DNA from: an uncultured Eubacteriales bacterium
Lineage (GTDB): Bacteria; Bacillota; Clostridia; Christensenellales; UBA1242
NCBI GenBank assembly: GCA_949031345.1
Contig: CARNVA010000001.1
Span: forward strand, 103,136-167,135
Direction: 5' to 3'
Length of the DNA: 64,000 bases
Every line of letters begins with the position of its first letter. The first letter of the stretch is position 1. Below, piece after piece: positions 34,309 through 44,354 of this stretch. The notes under the pieces are model-generated. The model did no database searches and had not been told where the DNA came from. It worked only from the letters and a program-made list of their open reading frames with translations. A program made the position numbers and the translations under genes.

Positions 34309-35499
34309 ATGGATTTATTTAACAAAGTTTACAAACCAAGCACTCCACATATTTATGATGTGGCAAAAGAAATGGGGATTTACCCATATTTTCATAAACT
34401 TGAGTCAAGACAGGATACAGTTGTCAATATGGAAGGCAAGAGAACAATTATGCTGGGCTCAAATAATTATCTAGGGTTGACCAATCATCCAAAAGTAATT
34501 GAAGCTGGCGTGTGGGCGGTAGAGCATTATGGAAGTGGCTGTTCTGGATCTCGCTTTTTAAACGGAACACTTGATTTGCATTTGAAACTTGAGGAAGAGC
34601 TTGCTCAGTTTTTAAGAAAGGAAAGTGTAATGACTTTCAGTACAGGTTTTCAAAGCAATCTTGGCATTATAAGTGCAATAGTAGGGCGAAATGATTATGT
34701 AATTTGTGATAAAGAAAATCATGCAAGCATTTATGATGGCTGCAAGCTTAGTTATGGAAAAATGCTTAGATACAATCATAGTGACATGCAAGATTTGGAA
34801 AGAAAGCTTGAGTCAGTGCCAAGTGAAAGTGGAATTTTAATTGTAACGGATGGCGTTTTCAGTATGGGCGGAGATATTGCCAAACTTCCAGAAATTTGCA
34901 AACTTGCAAAAAAATATGGTGCAAGAGTTATGGTAGATGATGCGCATGGGCTTGGCGTAATTGGCGAAGGTGGCAGAGGCACAGCTTCATATTTTAATCT
35001 TGAGGATGAAGTTGACATTTATATGGGCACCTTTTCAAAATCACTCTCTTCGCTTGGTGGCTATATGGCGGCAAATAAAGAGGTCGTTGAATATGTTAAA
35101 CATACATCAAGACCATATATTTTCAGTGCTAGCATGACACCAGCAAGTGTATGTTGTGCAAATGCGGCTTTGGATGTTTTAAAGGCAGAGCCTCAAAGAG
35201 TGAAAGACCTTCAAAATATAAGTGACTATATGCGCGAATGCTTAAGAAAAAAAGAGGTGGTTTTCAAGGAAAGCACAACGCCAATTATTCCAATTTTTAC
35301 TTATGAAAATGACAAAACCTTTATTGCCTGCAAAATGCTGCTTGACCGCGGAGTTTATGTAAACCCAGTGGTTTCTCCAGCAACTCCAGTTGGTCAAAGC
35401 CTTTTAAGAACAAGTTATACAGCGACTCACACGAAAGAACAAATTGATGAGGCCTCTGATAAAATAAAAGAAGTGCTTGATATTTTAAATGCTAAATAA
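34309..35499 (+). CDS. Alpha-oxoamine synthase (serine palmitoyltransferase/AONS/KBL family)
   Basis: A 396-residue PLP enzyme joining an acyl-CoA to an amino acid with loss of CO2. The PLP lysine is in GTFSKSLSSLGGY; MLGSNNYLGLTNHP, YGSGCSGSRFLNG, VDDAHGLGVIGEGG are family motifs. The N-terminal extension and the GCSGSRFLNG signature look closer to bacterial serine palmitoyltransferases than to BioF or Kbl, but no bio or tdh genes are nearby to decide. GAGGAG precedes the ATG. Monocistronic. Confidence 0.85.
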   Translation: MDLFNKVYKPSTPHIYDVAKEMGIYPYFHKLESRQDTVVNMEGKRTIMLGSNNYLGLTNHPKVIEAGVWAVEHYGSGCSGSRFLNGTLDLHLKLEEELAQFLRKESVMTFSTGFQSNLGIISAIVGRNDYVICDKENHASIYDGCKLSYGKMLRYNHSDMQDLERKLESVPSESGILIVTDGVFSMGGDIAKLPEICKLAKKYGARVMVDDAHGLGVIGEGGRGTASYFNLEDEVDIYMGTFSKSLSSLGGYMAANKEVVEYVKHTSRPYIFSASMTPASVCCANAALDVLKAEPQRVKDLQNISDYMRECLRKKEVVFKESTTPIIPIFTYENDKTFIACKMLLDRGVYVNPVVSPATPVGQSLLRTSYTATHTKEQIDEASDKIKEVLDILNAK

Positions 35500-35512
35500 T
35501 TTTATTAAAAAT

Positions 35513-35550
35513 AAAGCATGCATGACGAGAAAAGTTTTGCGTGCTTTTTT
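35513..35550 (+). terminator. Terminator of the alpha-oxoamine synthase gene
   Basis: AAAGCATGC (35513-35521) with GCGTGCTTT (35539-35547), one G-U pair, then T-run. The 235 nt up to the rnr promoter show no gene. Confidence 0.75.
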
Positions 35551-35786
35551 GTTGTCTTAATATTCATTATTTTAACAATTTAACAATTTGAAAGGTTTCA
35601 AAGCCGTTTTAAAATAATGTTGACTAAAAAATCATATCTTTAAGCACACAATTTTGAAACTAGCAGAATAATAGAAGAAGAACATAGTTAAATCCAGTCT
35701 ATGTTTTCTCAAGCCTTTAGGATATTTTTTTGTATGTGTCTTTATTTATAAAAAACAAAAAAATATATAAAAAATTAAATTATATA

Positions 35787-35815
35787 TTGTAATAACAAAA
35801 TTTTTATGTTACACT
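35787..35815 (+). promoter_or_regulatory. Promoter of rnr
   Basis: TTGTAA (35787-35792), 17 bp, TACACT (35810-35815) with an extended TGT before the -10. Confidence 0.7.
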
Positions 35816-35839
35816 AAATTCATACAAAGGGGAGAAGGT

Positions 35840-38581
35840 ATGGGAGCTAAAAGTAAAAGCGAGCTTGGTATGATTAAGACTCGCGAAAGAGTCTATAAAG
35901 AGATTGCAAAATCTCCGCGTGATTTGGTCACTTTGAGGGCCTTGCTTGTTAAGAAAAAGGTGGTTGATTCTGGCAATAAGTTTGACAAAGCTGTTGCTAT
36001 GCTTAAAGAACAGGGAAGAATTTCCGTTAAGTCCGGTTTTGTTATGGCTTTGCCTGAACAAATTAAACATGGCACCTTTGTCGCTCATGGTAAAAGCGGA
36101 TATGTTTTGATTGACGGCGATAGCAGGCAATTTGCAATTTATCCTGAAGATAGTGAAGGTTATCGTTCAAATGAAAGGGTCAACATTGCATTTACAGATG
36201 ATGGAAGAGTGAGAAAGCCTTTCATTGTATCAAAATATGAGACTGACGAGCCTTCTTTAAGAGATGAGCTTCCAAAAAATGACACTTCACTTGTTCTTGG
36301 AAGGGTTGTAAAACGCAGCCATGATGAGCTTGTGTTTATTCCAAATGACAAGTCAAGATTTACTCAAAATATAATGATTTTAAATCCTAAAAATTCACTT
36401 ACTCAATATCAAGACAAGATTTGTCTTATGAAATTGACAGAAGGTGAAAAGGGTGACCTTGCCGCAATGGGAATTATCACTGAAATAAAAGGTGATGCGG
36501 GAAATCCTATTCATGAATATGAAGCCATTGCAGAGGCCCATGGCGCAAATATGTCTTGGTCGGATGAGGCAGTTGAAGAAGAAATGAAAAACATTCCGAC
36601 AGAGGTTGACCTTTCTGGCGTTTGCCTTGTGGATGAACAGGGAAAAGTGCTTGCTGGTGAGGGCGATAAAATTGTTGACCTTCGTCATCTTGATTTCGCA
36701 ACTGTTGACCCAGCGACCTGCAAAGATATGGACGATGCCATTTATTCAACTTATGATGAAGATGGCAATTTGGTAGTTTACACGGCTGTAGCAAATGTAA
36801 GCAAATATGTTGACCTTAACAGTGAGATTGGAAAGCGCTATTTGATGGCAGGCTTTACAACCTATGCTCCAAACAGGGCTTACAACATTTTGCCTCCTCA
36901 GCTTTCTACAGGCATTTGTTCGTTAAATCCAAATGTTGACAGGCTTGCTTTGGTAATGAAAACTGTTATTGATGAAAAGACAGGGTTGCCTAAATCAAGC
37001 AAGATTATGGATGCTGTGATTGAAAGCAAAGAAAAATATAGTTATGAACAGGCTCAGGCTATTGTGGATGAAAAGCCTATGCAGCTTGAAGAGCTTAAAG
37101 CAAAGTGCAGTGAAGGAAAGCTTTCAAAAGAAGAACAAGTTGTGCTCAATAAAAAGGCTTCTGATATTCTTTGGAAGGGCTTCAATCGTCGCAATTTAAT
37201 TAAATTTGAAACTAAAGATGAATATGATGTGATTTTCAATGATGACTACAGCGATATTGTTGATATCAAGGAAGGTGAAAACTGCGCTTATCATAAGGTG
37301 ATTGAAGCGTTTATGCTTACTGCAAATGAGGCAACAGCAGAGTTTGCCAAAGAGAAGCATCTTTCAAATATATATCGTGTTCACCAAATGCCAGATGAAA
37401 ACAAAGAAGCACAGGCAAGTGAATTTTTCAGTTTTTTAGGTATTCCATTTGACGGAGACCTTTCTCCTCGTGGGCTGCAAAAAGTTATTGCAAGTGTAAA
37501 AGGCTCGCACAGAGAAAAAATTGTTAATAATTTCCTTGTAAGAATGCAATCAAGGGCGAAATATTCAAGCTCGACCAGTCCAAGCAGCGTCGAATATGTG
37601 AAAAAAGATTTTTCGCAGAGAAAGGGTGGCGCAATTGCTGGTGCAAAGTCGTCAAAGTTTGAAAAAACACTGCGCTCTCATAGTGAAGGCATGGAAAACA
37701 TAAGCCACTTTGGTCTTCAAAGCAAGGCATACTCTCACTCAACTTCTCCTATAAGAAGAATTGCCGACTATGTGACACATTATAATATTCTTGCTTACAT
37801 CAAGGGGAAGACGCCAATAGATGAAAAGACAGTTGAAGAGATTGCTGCATGGGCAAATGAGATGCAAGATGCAAACAAGTCTGCCGAGCGTGAATTTCAA
37901 GAGGTCAATTCAGCAATTTATTGTGAAGGACATCTTGGTGAAATAATGAAGGGCTATATAAGCGGGTTTAGATGGATTTCAGAAGTTGTTGGAAGTGCGG
38001 GTGGCGTTGATAATCTTGGTGTGATTGTTGAAAATGAGTCAAAGGGGATAAGAGCTTTAATTCCAGCAGTTGAAGTTTTACCTTCAAATGCAAGAAATGT
38101 GTGCTTCTCAAAATTTGGTAGTGCAATCATAAGTAAGGTGACAGGTAAGCCAGTAATCAAACTTTGCGAGGAAGTTGCTTTTAAAATTCAAAGTGCAAAT
38201 CGAATTACAAGAGAAGTTTCTGCAACAACTGACCTTGAAAGAGAAATAAACTCACAAAGTGAAGATGCTTTAAGTTTTGATAGACGCATAACTTTTCCTT
38301 TCAAACAATCTGCAAACCCTACATTGACAGCAAAAAGACAACGCATGCTTCAAGGTGAAGCTTATGACAGCAAGTATGAAAACAGCGGTGAATATAAAGA
38401 ACAGCTAAACGATCAACGAGGGAAAAAGTTTCAGTCAACATCAGAAAAGCGTGTAGGAATGAAAATGGATGGGCAGGAAGCAATCAATGCAGAGCGAAAA
38501 GCTGGCCAACAATATAAACATAAAAAACACGAAAGAAAGATGCAAGACAAAGAAATCATCGATGAGGATGAAAATTTCTAA
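35840..38581 (+). CDS. rnr: Ribonuclease R
   Basis: A 913-residue 3'-to-5' exoribonuclease that degrades structured RNA. Order: N-terminal winged helix, cold-shock OB domains (GTFVAHGKSGYVLIDGD), the RNB catalytic domain with Asp-rich motif DFATVDPATCKDMDDAIYS, an S1-like domain near residues 690-790, and a basic tail. The active-site sequence differs slightly from the textbook TIDxxDAKDxDDA but keeps the Asp residues. AAGGGGAGAAGG precedes the start. smpB and ssrA are not adjacent. Confidence 0.93.
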   Translation: MGAKSKSELGMIKTRERVYKEIAKSPRDLVTLRALLVKKKVVDSGNKFDKAVAMLKEQGRISVKSGFVMALPEQIKHGTFVAHGKSGYVLIDGDSRQFAIYPEDSEGYRSNERVNIAFTDDGRVRKPFIVSKYETDEPSLRDELPKNDTSLVLGRVVKRSHDELVFIPNDKSRFTQNIMILNPKNSLTQYQDKICLMKLTEGEKGDLAAMGIITEIKGDAGNPIHEYEAIAEAHGANMSWSDEAVEEEMKNIPTEVDLSGVCLVDEQGKVLAGEGDKIVDLRHLDFATVDPATCKDMDDAIYSTYDEDGNLVVYTAVANVSKYVDLNSEIGKRYLMAGFTTYAPNRAYNILPPQLSTGICSLNPNVDRLALVMKTVIDEKTGLPKSSKIMDAVIESKEKYSYEQAQAIVDEKPMQLEELKAKCSEGKLSKEEQVVLNKKASDILWKGFNRRNLIKFETKDEYDVIFNDDYSDIVDIKEGENCAYHKVIEAFMLTANEATAEFAKEKHLSNIYRVHQMPDENKEAQASEFFSFLGIPFDGDLSPRGLQKVIASVKGSHREKIVNNFLVRMQSRAKYSSSTSPSSVEYVKKDFSQRKGGAIAGAKSSKFEKTLRSHSEGMENISHFGLQSKAYSHSTSPIRRIADYVTHYNILAYIKGKTPIDEKTVEEIAAWANEMQDANKSAEREFQEVNSAIYCEGHLGEIMKGYISGFRWISEVVGSAGGVDNLGVIVENESKGIRALIPAVEVLPSNARNVCFSKFGSAIISKVTGKPVIKLCEEVAFKIQSANRITREVSATTDLEREINSQSEDALSFDRRITFPFKQSANPTLTAKRQRMLQGEAYDSKYENSGEYKEQLNDQRGKKFQSTSEKRVGMKMDGQEAINAERKAGQQYKHKKHERKMQDKEIIDEDENF

Positions 38582-38599
38582 ATTTGATAAAAATAATAA

Positions 38600-38627
38600 A
38601 AAATGGTCAAAAAATGGCCATTTTTTT
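38600..38627 (+). terminator. Terminator of rnr
   Basis: AAAATGGTCA/TGGCCATTTT stem with one G-U pair and T7. The next 150 nt are very T-rich and hold no gene. Confidence 0.8.
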
Positions 38628-38775
38628 GTGTTTTTGTTTAAATTTTCATTAAATTTATTTTTTTTATCCTTAATTTAAGTGGTTGTTCAGTTATTTTTAT
38701 TGCTTTTGTTTTTTATTGATAACTTTTTAAATTTTTGATTTTAATTTAAATAAAATTAAATTTGTCGGCATTTGT

Positions 38776-38804
38776 TTGACAAAATTTATCTTATTTATTA
38801 CAAT
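38776..38804 (+). promoter_or_regulatory. Promoter of tdk
   Basis: TTGACA (38776-38781), 17 bp, TACAAT (38799-38804): near-consensus, about 100 nt before the gene. Confidence 0.8.
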
Positions 38805-38910
38805 GAATTTTGGATGTAAAGTAATCATTTGTATTTGCAGAACGCTGAAAATTTCTATACCGTGATTGATGAATGCAGGGTTACTTGAAATAAAATGCTA
38901 AGGAGACAAG

Positions 38911-39510
38911 GTGAGTAAGTTATATTTTAAATATGGTGCAATGGGCAGTTCAAAGACGGCTCAAGCACTTATGTGCAGGTTTAATTATATACAAAAGGGC
39001 TTTGATGTATTTTTATTTAAGCCTCAGGCTGATAATAGGTGCGTTGAAGATGGCATCCCAATGGTAAGCAGCAGAATTGGCCTTAAAAGTGAATGTATCG
39101 AATTTTCAAGAGAAGATGATTTTTTGTCACTATGCCGAAATTATGACATAATAAGACCTATGACGGTCATAATAATTGATGAAGCACAATTTTTGACAAG
39201 ACAACAGGTCAATGAGCTTAAAGAAGTTTCACAAAATTTGCCGGTGTTATGCTATGGTCTGCTTACAAATTTCAAAACCGAATTGTTTGAAGGAAGCAAA
39301 AGGCTTGTTGAAATTGCTGACTCAATGACTGAAATTAAGTCAGTTTGCAAGTGTGGCAAGAAAGCGACAGTGAACGCTCGAATTATTGATGGGAAAATTG
39401 CAGCCGAAGGTGATGAGGTTTCAATCGGCGGTGATGAAAGCTATGAAGGAATGTGCTATTCATGTTTTTTAAAAAGAAAAACACAGGAAGAAAAATTGTT
39501 GAATAAATAA
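38911..39510 (+). CDS. tdk: Thymidine kinase
   Basis: A 199-residue type II thymidine kinase for deoxythymidine salvage. P-loop GAMGSSKTAQ, Walker B IIIDEAQF, the lasso/substrate loop, and four zinc cysteines (CKCGKK and CYSC). The start is GTG, 5 nt after AAGGAG; no ATG fits the conserved N-terminus. Confidence 0.95.
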   Translation: MSKLYFKYGAMGSSKTAQALMCRFNYIQKGFDVFLFKPQADNRCVEDGIPMVSSRIGLKSECIEFSREDDFLSLCRNYDIIRPMTVIIIDEAQFLTRQQVNELKEVSQNLPVLCYGLLTNFKTELFEGSKRLVEIADSMTEIKSVCKCGKKATVNARIIDGKIAAEGDEVSIGGDESYEGMCYSCFLKRKTQEEKLLNK

Positions 39511-39678
39511 AATTTGAAAACACAATTATGAATTAAAAATCATTTGTTTATAAGAAAATATAATGAAAATGCTTAAAAATCGTGAAAATTTTTATGAATT
39601 ATGATAGTTTTATCAAAATTTATGTGAAATTTAATAAAATGAAAGAGTGTGAAAAAAACACTGAAAAGGAGAATGAAT

Positions 39679-42018
39679 ATGGATAAGACAATGCTTGATG
39701 AAAAATATCTTGAGACTTTGGATAGGTATTTTCGTGCCTGCAACTATTTGTCAGCAGCACAACTTTATTTGCTTGATAATCCACTTTTAAAAGAGCCTCT
39801 TAAAAAGGAACATATTAAAAAGAAGATTGTAGGACATTGGGGCACTGTTCCTGGACAAAATTTTGTTTATGCTCATCTTGACAGAGTAATTACAAAATAT
39901 GACTTAAACATGCTTTTAATTTCTGGCCCAGGGCATGGCGGAAATTTCTTCCTTGCAAATTCATATTTGGAAGGTGTTTATAGTGAAGTTTATCCAGAGT
40001 GCAGCCAAGATAAGAAGGGAATGACAAAATTTTGCAAACAATTCTCTTTCCCTTGTGGAGTTTCATCACATGTTGCACCTGAGACCCCTGGCTCTATTCA
40101 TGAAGGTGGCGAGCTTGGTTATTCATTATTGCATGGTTTTGGTGCGGTGTTTGACAATAAAGACCTTATTGCAGCTGTTGTTGTTGGAGACGGAGAGGCT
40201 GAGACTGGGCCACTTGCTACATCATGGCACTCAAATAAGTTTTTAAATGCAAAAAATGATGGAGCTGTTCTGCCTATCTTACATTTAAATGGTTATAAGA
40301 TTTCAAACCCAACAGTGCTTTCAAGAATAAGTGATAAAGAGCTTGAAAATTTCTTCTTAGGGTGTGGCTGGAAACCTTATTTTGTTGAAGGTGATGAGCC
40401 GATGGAAATGCACAAAAAAATGGCTGAGGTTATGGATGAGTGTATAAGTCAAATTAAAGCTATTCAAAAATCAGCACGCGAGGATGGCAACAATGAAAGA
40501 CCAATTTGGCCAATGATTATCCTTCGTGCGCCAAAAGGTTGGACAGGACCGAAGGAAGTTGACGGCAAAACAATTGAAGGCACTTTCAGAGCGCACCAAG
40601 TGCCAATCTCGATGACTATGCCAGAGCATTTGCAGCTGTTGGAAAGCTGGCTTAAAAGCTATAAACCAGAAGAGCTGTTTGATGATAATTACAAATTGAA
40701 GGCGGAAATTGCTGCTATCTTGCCTAAGGGTGACAAGAGAATTTCTGCCTGCCCAAATACCAATTGTGGTGCAAGCAAGCTTAATCTTCCAAATTTAAGA
40801 GATTTTGCAGTCGATATTGAAGGACATGGCAAAGTCAAAAAACAAGATATGCTTGAGCTTGGCAGTTATATAAAAGAAGTGTTCAAACTCAATAAAGAAA
40901 ACAGAAATTATCGCGTTTTTAGTCCAGATGAGGCTATGTCAAATAGGCTTTATCATATATTTGATGAAGAAAAGCGCGATTTTAATGGCACAATCTATGA
41001 CAGTGATGAATATCTTGCAGGTGATGGCAGAATTATGGACAGCTATTTAAGCGAACATGCCTGCGAGGGTTGGCTTGAAGGTTATATCTTGACAGGCAGG
41101 CATGGAATGTTTGATAGTTATGAAGCTTTCATCCGCGTGGTTGACAGCATGGTTTCACAACATGCTAAATGGTTGAAAGTTACAAGAGAGCTTTCTTGGC
41201 GCAGACCTATTTCATCTTTAAACCTTATCTTGACATCAAATGTATGGCAGCAAGACCATAATGGATACACCCATCAAGAGCCTGGTTTCTTGGACCATGT
41301 TGCAAACAAGAAATCAGAGATAACAAGAATTTATCTTCCACCTGATGCAAACACTCTTATTTCATGCTATGACCATTGCCAAGCAAGTTTAAATTATATA
41401 AATGTGATAGTTGCATCAAAGCATCCAAGCTGGCAGTGGCTTAATATGGATGAAGCAATAGAGCATTGCACAGCAGGTCTAAGTGAATGGAAATGGGCAA
41501 GCACTTGCAAGGACGAAAAGCCAGACATTGTTATTGCGTGCGCTGGTGATACTCCTACGCTTGAGGCACTTGCAACAGTAACTTTAATTAAAAAATATTT
41601 ACCAAAAGTCAAGGTTAAGTTTATAAATATTGTAGATATTATGAAACTCGAGTCAAATTATCAACATCCTCATGGGCTTAGCGATGAAGAATTTGACAAA
41701 CTTTTCACGACAGATTTGCCAGTTATTTTCAATTTCCATGGTTATCCAAAGTTTATTCATGACATGCTGTTGTTTAGGCATAACAAAAATATTTCTGTTC
41801 ATGGTTATATGGAAGAGGGCACAATTACTACAGCGTTTGATATGAGAGTGCAAAATAAAGTTGACCGCTATCATTTGCTGCTTGAAGTAATTGAAAAGCT
41901 TGGTTTAAAAGAAGATAAGCTTGTAAAAGAAATTGAAGAAAAACTTAGTTATCATAAACAATATATTGCCGAATATGGCGTTGACATGCCAGAAATAGAA
42001 AACTGGAAATGGCAGTAA
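39679..42018 (+). CDS. xfp: Xylulose-5-phosphate/fructose-6-phosphate phosphoketolase
   Basis: A 779-residue TPP enzyme cleaving xylulose-5-P or fructose-6-P with phosphate to acetyl-phosphate. Motifs: GHWGTVPGQNF, GPGHGG, TPGSIHEGGELGYSL, the TPP motif GDGEAETGPLATSWH, and SWQWLNMDEAIEH. The start was taken at ATG 39679, 7 nt after AAGGAG; an ATG at 39673 is too close to that site. It suggests use of a bifid-type shunt for sugars. Confidence 0.96.
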   Translation: MDKTMLDEKYLETLDRYFRACNYLSAAQLYLLDNPLLKEPLKKEHIKKKIVGHWGTVPGQNFVYAHLDRVITKYDLNMLLISGPGHGGNFFLANSYLEGVYSEVYPECSQDKKGMTKFCKQFSFPCGVSSHVAPETPGSIHEGGELGYSLLHGFGAVFDNKDLIAAVVVGDGEAETGPLATSWHSNKFLNAKNDGAVLPILHLNGYKISNPTVLSRISDKELENFFLGCGWKPYFVEGDEPMEMHKKMAEVMDECISQIKAIQKSAREDGNNERPIWPMIILRAPKGWTGPKEVDGKTIEGTFRAHQVPISMTMPEHLQLLESWLKSYKPEELFDDNYKLKAEIAAILPKGDKRISACPNTNCGASKLNLPNLRDFAVDIEGHGKVKKQDMLELGSYIKEVFKLNKENRNYRVFSPDEAMSNRLYHIFDEEKRDFNGTIYDSDEYLAGDGRIMDSYLSEHACEGWLEGYILTGRHGMFDSYEAFIRVVDSMVSQHAKWLKVTRELSWRRPISSLNLILTSNVWQQDHNGYTHQEPGFLDHVANKKSEITRIYLPPDANTLISCYDHCQASLNYINVIVASKHPSWQWLNMDEAIEHCTAGLSEWKWASTCKDEKPDIVIACAGDTPTLEALATVTLIKKYLPKVKVKFINIVDIMKLESNYQHPHGLSDEEFDKLFTTDLPVIFNFHGYPKFIHDMLLFRHNKNISVHGYMEEGTITTAFDMRVQNKVDRYHLLLEVIEKLGLKEDKLVKEIEEKLSYHKQYIAEYGVDMPEIENWKWQ

Positions 42019-42022
42019 AAAT

Positions 42023-42047
42023 AAAAGCAGAGTATATCTGCTTTTTT
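42023..42047 (+). terminator. Terminator of xfp
   Basis: AAAAGCAGA/TCTGCTTTT stem and T-run, starting 4 nt after the stop codon. Confidence 0.85.
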
Positions 42048-42067
42048 GTTTAGTTTTTTATTCGATA

Positions 42068-42096
42068 TTGACAATTGGTGAAATTTTTGATATAAT
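42068..42096 (+). promoter_or_regulatory. Consensus promoter of the small acidic protein gene
   Basis: TTGACA (42068-42073), 17 bp, TATAAT (42091-42096): a perfect housekeeping consensus, about 20 nt before the ribosome site. Confidence 0.92.
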
Positions 42097-42121
42097 TGAA
42101 GATGATAGAAAGAGGTGGAAA

Positions 42122-42661
42122 ATGAAAAAGAGTGAATTTATAAATAAGACAAAAGAAGAGCTTCAGGCTGCTCTTGAAGAACTTTTATCTTATGAATTTT
42201 TTGAAGATGATGAGACAATTAAGCTTGTAAAATTGCTGCTTTCAAACGATGCTGTTCTCAAAATGACAGCAAAAGAAAAAGACGGCAGAGCTCAACTTTG
42301 TGTGCTTGCTGAAACAATTAAAGGCCTTTCAGGTATGTTGAAAATGGCTGAGAAAGCTGAACAAGAAAGAATGGCAACTGAAGGCGTATCTGAAGAAGAG
42401 CTTATGTCTGTTGTAATTGAAAGCAACTTGAATGGTATGAAAAAGGCAGCTGAGCTTGAGGAGATGCTGGAAGAGGATGATGATATTGAAATCAGTGACC
42501 AAGATGTTTTAAAAGCAATTAAAACTGAAATTAAACAAGCTTATGACTTTGATGATGAAGAATTGGATGAAATTATTCAAACAAGTTTTGAAAAAGCAAA
42601 AAATGATGAAAGTTTAGAGGGATTTGATTATCTCGGTGATGATGATATATCATTAAATTAG
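42122..42661 (+). CDS. Small acidic protein of unknown function
   Basis: A 179-residue strongly acidic, helical protein (MKKSEFINKTKEELQAALEEL, C-terminal EEDDDIEISDQD and DDDISLN). The start is the ATG behind AAAGAGGTGG; the longer frame upstream overlaps the promoter. The perfect promoter predicts high expression. No family recognised. Confidence 0.8.
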   Translation: MKKSEFINKTKEELQAALEELLSYEFFEDDETIKLVKLLLSNDAVLKMTAKEKDGRAQLCVLAETIKGLSGMLKMAEKAEQERMATEGVSEEELMSVVIESNLNGMKKAAELEEMLEEDDDIEISDQDVLKAIKTEIKQAYDFDDEELDEIIQTSFEKAKNDESLEGFDYLGDDDISLN

Positions 42662-42675
42662 TACAACAAAAAATA

Positions 42676-42700
42676 AAATCAGGTTTCAACCTGATTTTTT
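42676..42700 (+). terminator. Shared terminator between convergent genes
   Basis: AAAATCAGGTT/AACCTGATTTT with A and T tracts on both sides, so it can serve the acidic-protein gene and the FAD gene on the other strand. Confidence 0.85.
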
Positions 42701-42728
42701 GTTTTACTTAGAAAGGTTTAATTGTTTT

Positions 42729-44354
42729 TTATAAAGTTTTATAAATTGCTTCTGCAACTTTTATTCCATCTTGTGCACTTGTAATTATGCCGCCAGCATA
42801 TCCAGCGCCTTCACCAACAGGATAGATGCCTTTGATGCTACTTTGAAAAGTCTCATCTCTTACAATAGTAAGCGGACAACTACTTCTTGATTCAATTGCA
42901 ATCAAAATATTGTCAGCATTGGCAAAACCGCTTAGCTTTTTGTTTAATAAAGGCAGTGCCTCTTTTAAGCTTTCAGTTACAAAAGTCGGCAAACATTTTG
43001 AAATGTCAGTAAATTTAACTTTTGGTATGTAAGAAGGCGTAATCTTACCCTTTAAATATTCTTTTCCTTCTCTTAAATGTAAAAACTCTTTAACCGTCTG
43101 AGCAGGGGCAGAGTAGTCCTTGCCGCCAAGCTCGAAAGCAAGCTTCTCATATTTTTCTTGCATTTTTATTCCAGCCAGAGGGTGAGTAGAGCCAAAATCA
43201 TCAGGGTAAACATTTACAAGAAGTGCAGAATTTGCGTTCTCGCCATTTCTGGCAAAATAACTCATTCCATTGGTTACAATTTCGCCCTCATTTGAAGAGG
43301 ATGCGACCACCTGTCCGCCAGGACACATACAAAAGGTGAAAACACTTCTTCCATTATGAAGATGGGTGACAAGCTTATAATCGGCGTTTGGAAGTGCTTT
43401 GTCGTAATTTTCGCCATATTGGCCAATATTGATTTCCTCTTGCTTGCTTTCAATTCTTACTCCCATTGCAAATGGCTTTTGTTTGATATTTAACCCATTT
43501 TTATAAAGCATTTTAAAACTGTCTCGAGCGCTGTGCCCAAGACATAAAAGAAGATGATTTGTTTCAATATAAAGGGTTGAATTGTCGTCAGTATTTTTTT
43601 TACTATCACCGCAGCTTTCTTTTTCATTTTCAACTTTTTCGATAAAAACGCCACAAATTTGATTGTTTTTTATAGAAATATCGGTCATTTTATGTGAAAA
43701 AAGTATTTTTCCGCCTAAATTTATAATTTCTTCGCGAATATTTTTTACTACATTTTGTAAGTTATCGCTACCAATATGCGGCTTTGAAAGATAAAGTATT
43801 TCTTTAGGAGCGCCATGTAAGTATAGCTCATTTATGACCTTTTTAGTAATCTCGTTGCTGGTGTTTGAATTAAGCTTCCCATCACTGAAAGTGCCAGCAC
43901 CGCCTTCGCCAAATTGTACATTGCTGAATTTGTTAAGTTTCCCTTGTTGCCAAAAGTTTTCAACATCTATTTTACGCTCATCAACACTTTTACCTTGCTC
44001 AATAATGATGGGTTTTAGCCCCATTTTTGCCAGTGCAAGCCCAGCAAATATTCCACTTGGCCCAAAGCCTATAATAATAGGTGATTTTTTAAGGGCTTTC
44101 TTTTGATATTCAAGCCCACTTCTATCAAAATTGAATTTTAAATCTTTAAATTTTTCTTCCTCTTTTTCATTTAATGTCAAAGCTAGACTAGCGATATATT
44201 TTATATTGTTTTTACGCCTTGCATCAAGTGAAAGTTTAATAAATTCTACATTTATAATGTTTTTTGACAAAATTTTAAGCTTTTTTGCGCAAATTTCTTT
44301 AATTATATCAATATTATGCCTTATAGGCAGAATTATGTTGTCAAGTTTAATCAT
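42729..44354 (-). CDS. NAD(P)/FAD-dependent oxidoreductase (COG2509-like)
   Basis: A 541-residue FAD protein. After an RNA-binding-like N-terminal region of about 90 residues comes the Rossmann motif IIIGFGPSGIFAGLALAKMG, then FGEGGAGTFSDGKLN, and VYPVGEGAGYAGGI near the C-terminus. This is a widespread uncharacterised family of predicted dehydrogenases. It overlaps the upstream FAD gene by 4 nt (ATGA), so the pair is translationally coupled. Confidence 0.88.
   Translation of the reverse strand: MIKLDNIILPIRHNIDIIKEICAKKLKILSKNIINVEFIKLSLDARRKNNIKYIASLALTLNEKEEEKFKDLKFNFDRSGLEYQKKALKKSPIIIGFGPSGIFAGLALAKMGLKPIIIEQGKSVDERKIDVENFWQQGKLNKFSNVQFGEGGAGTFSDGKLNSNTSNEITKKVINELYLHGAPKEILYLSKPHIGSDNLQNVVKNIREEIINLGGKILFSHKMTDISIKNNQICGVFIEKVENEKESCGDSKKNTDDNSTLYIETNHLLLCLGHSARDSFKMLYKNGLNIKQKPFAMGVRIESKQEEINIGQYGENYDKALPNADYKLVTHLHNGRSVFTFCMCPGGQVVASSSNEGEIVTNGMSYFARNGENANSALLVNVYPDDFGSTHPLAGIKMQEKYEKLAFELGGKDYSAPAQTVKEFLHLREGKEYLKGKITPSYIPKVKFTDISKCLPTFVTESLKEALPLLNKKLSGFANADNILIAIESRSSCPLTIVRDETFQSSIKGIYPVGEGAGYAGGIITSAQDGIKVAEAIYKTL

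Noticed and set aside
42068..42121. Longer N-terminus of the acidic protein starting at 42068
   Set aside because: The extension overlaps a perfect -35 and -10 pair; the ATG at 42122 has a good ribosome site.
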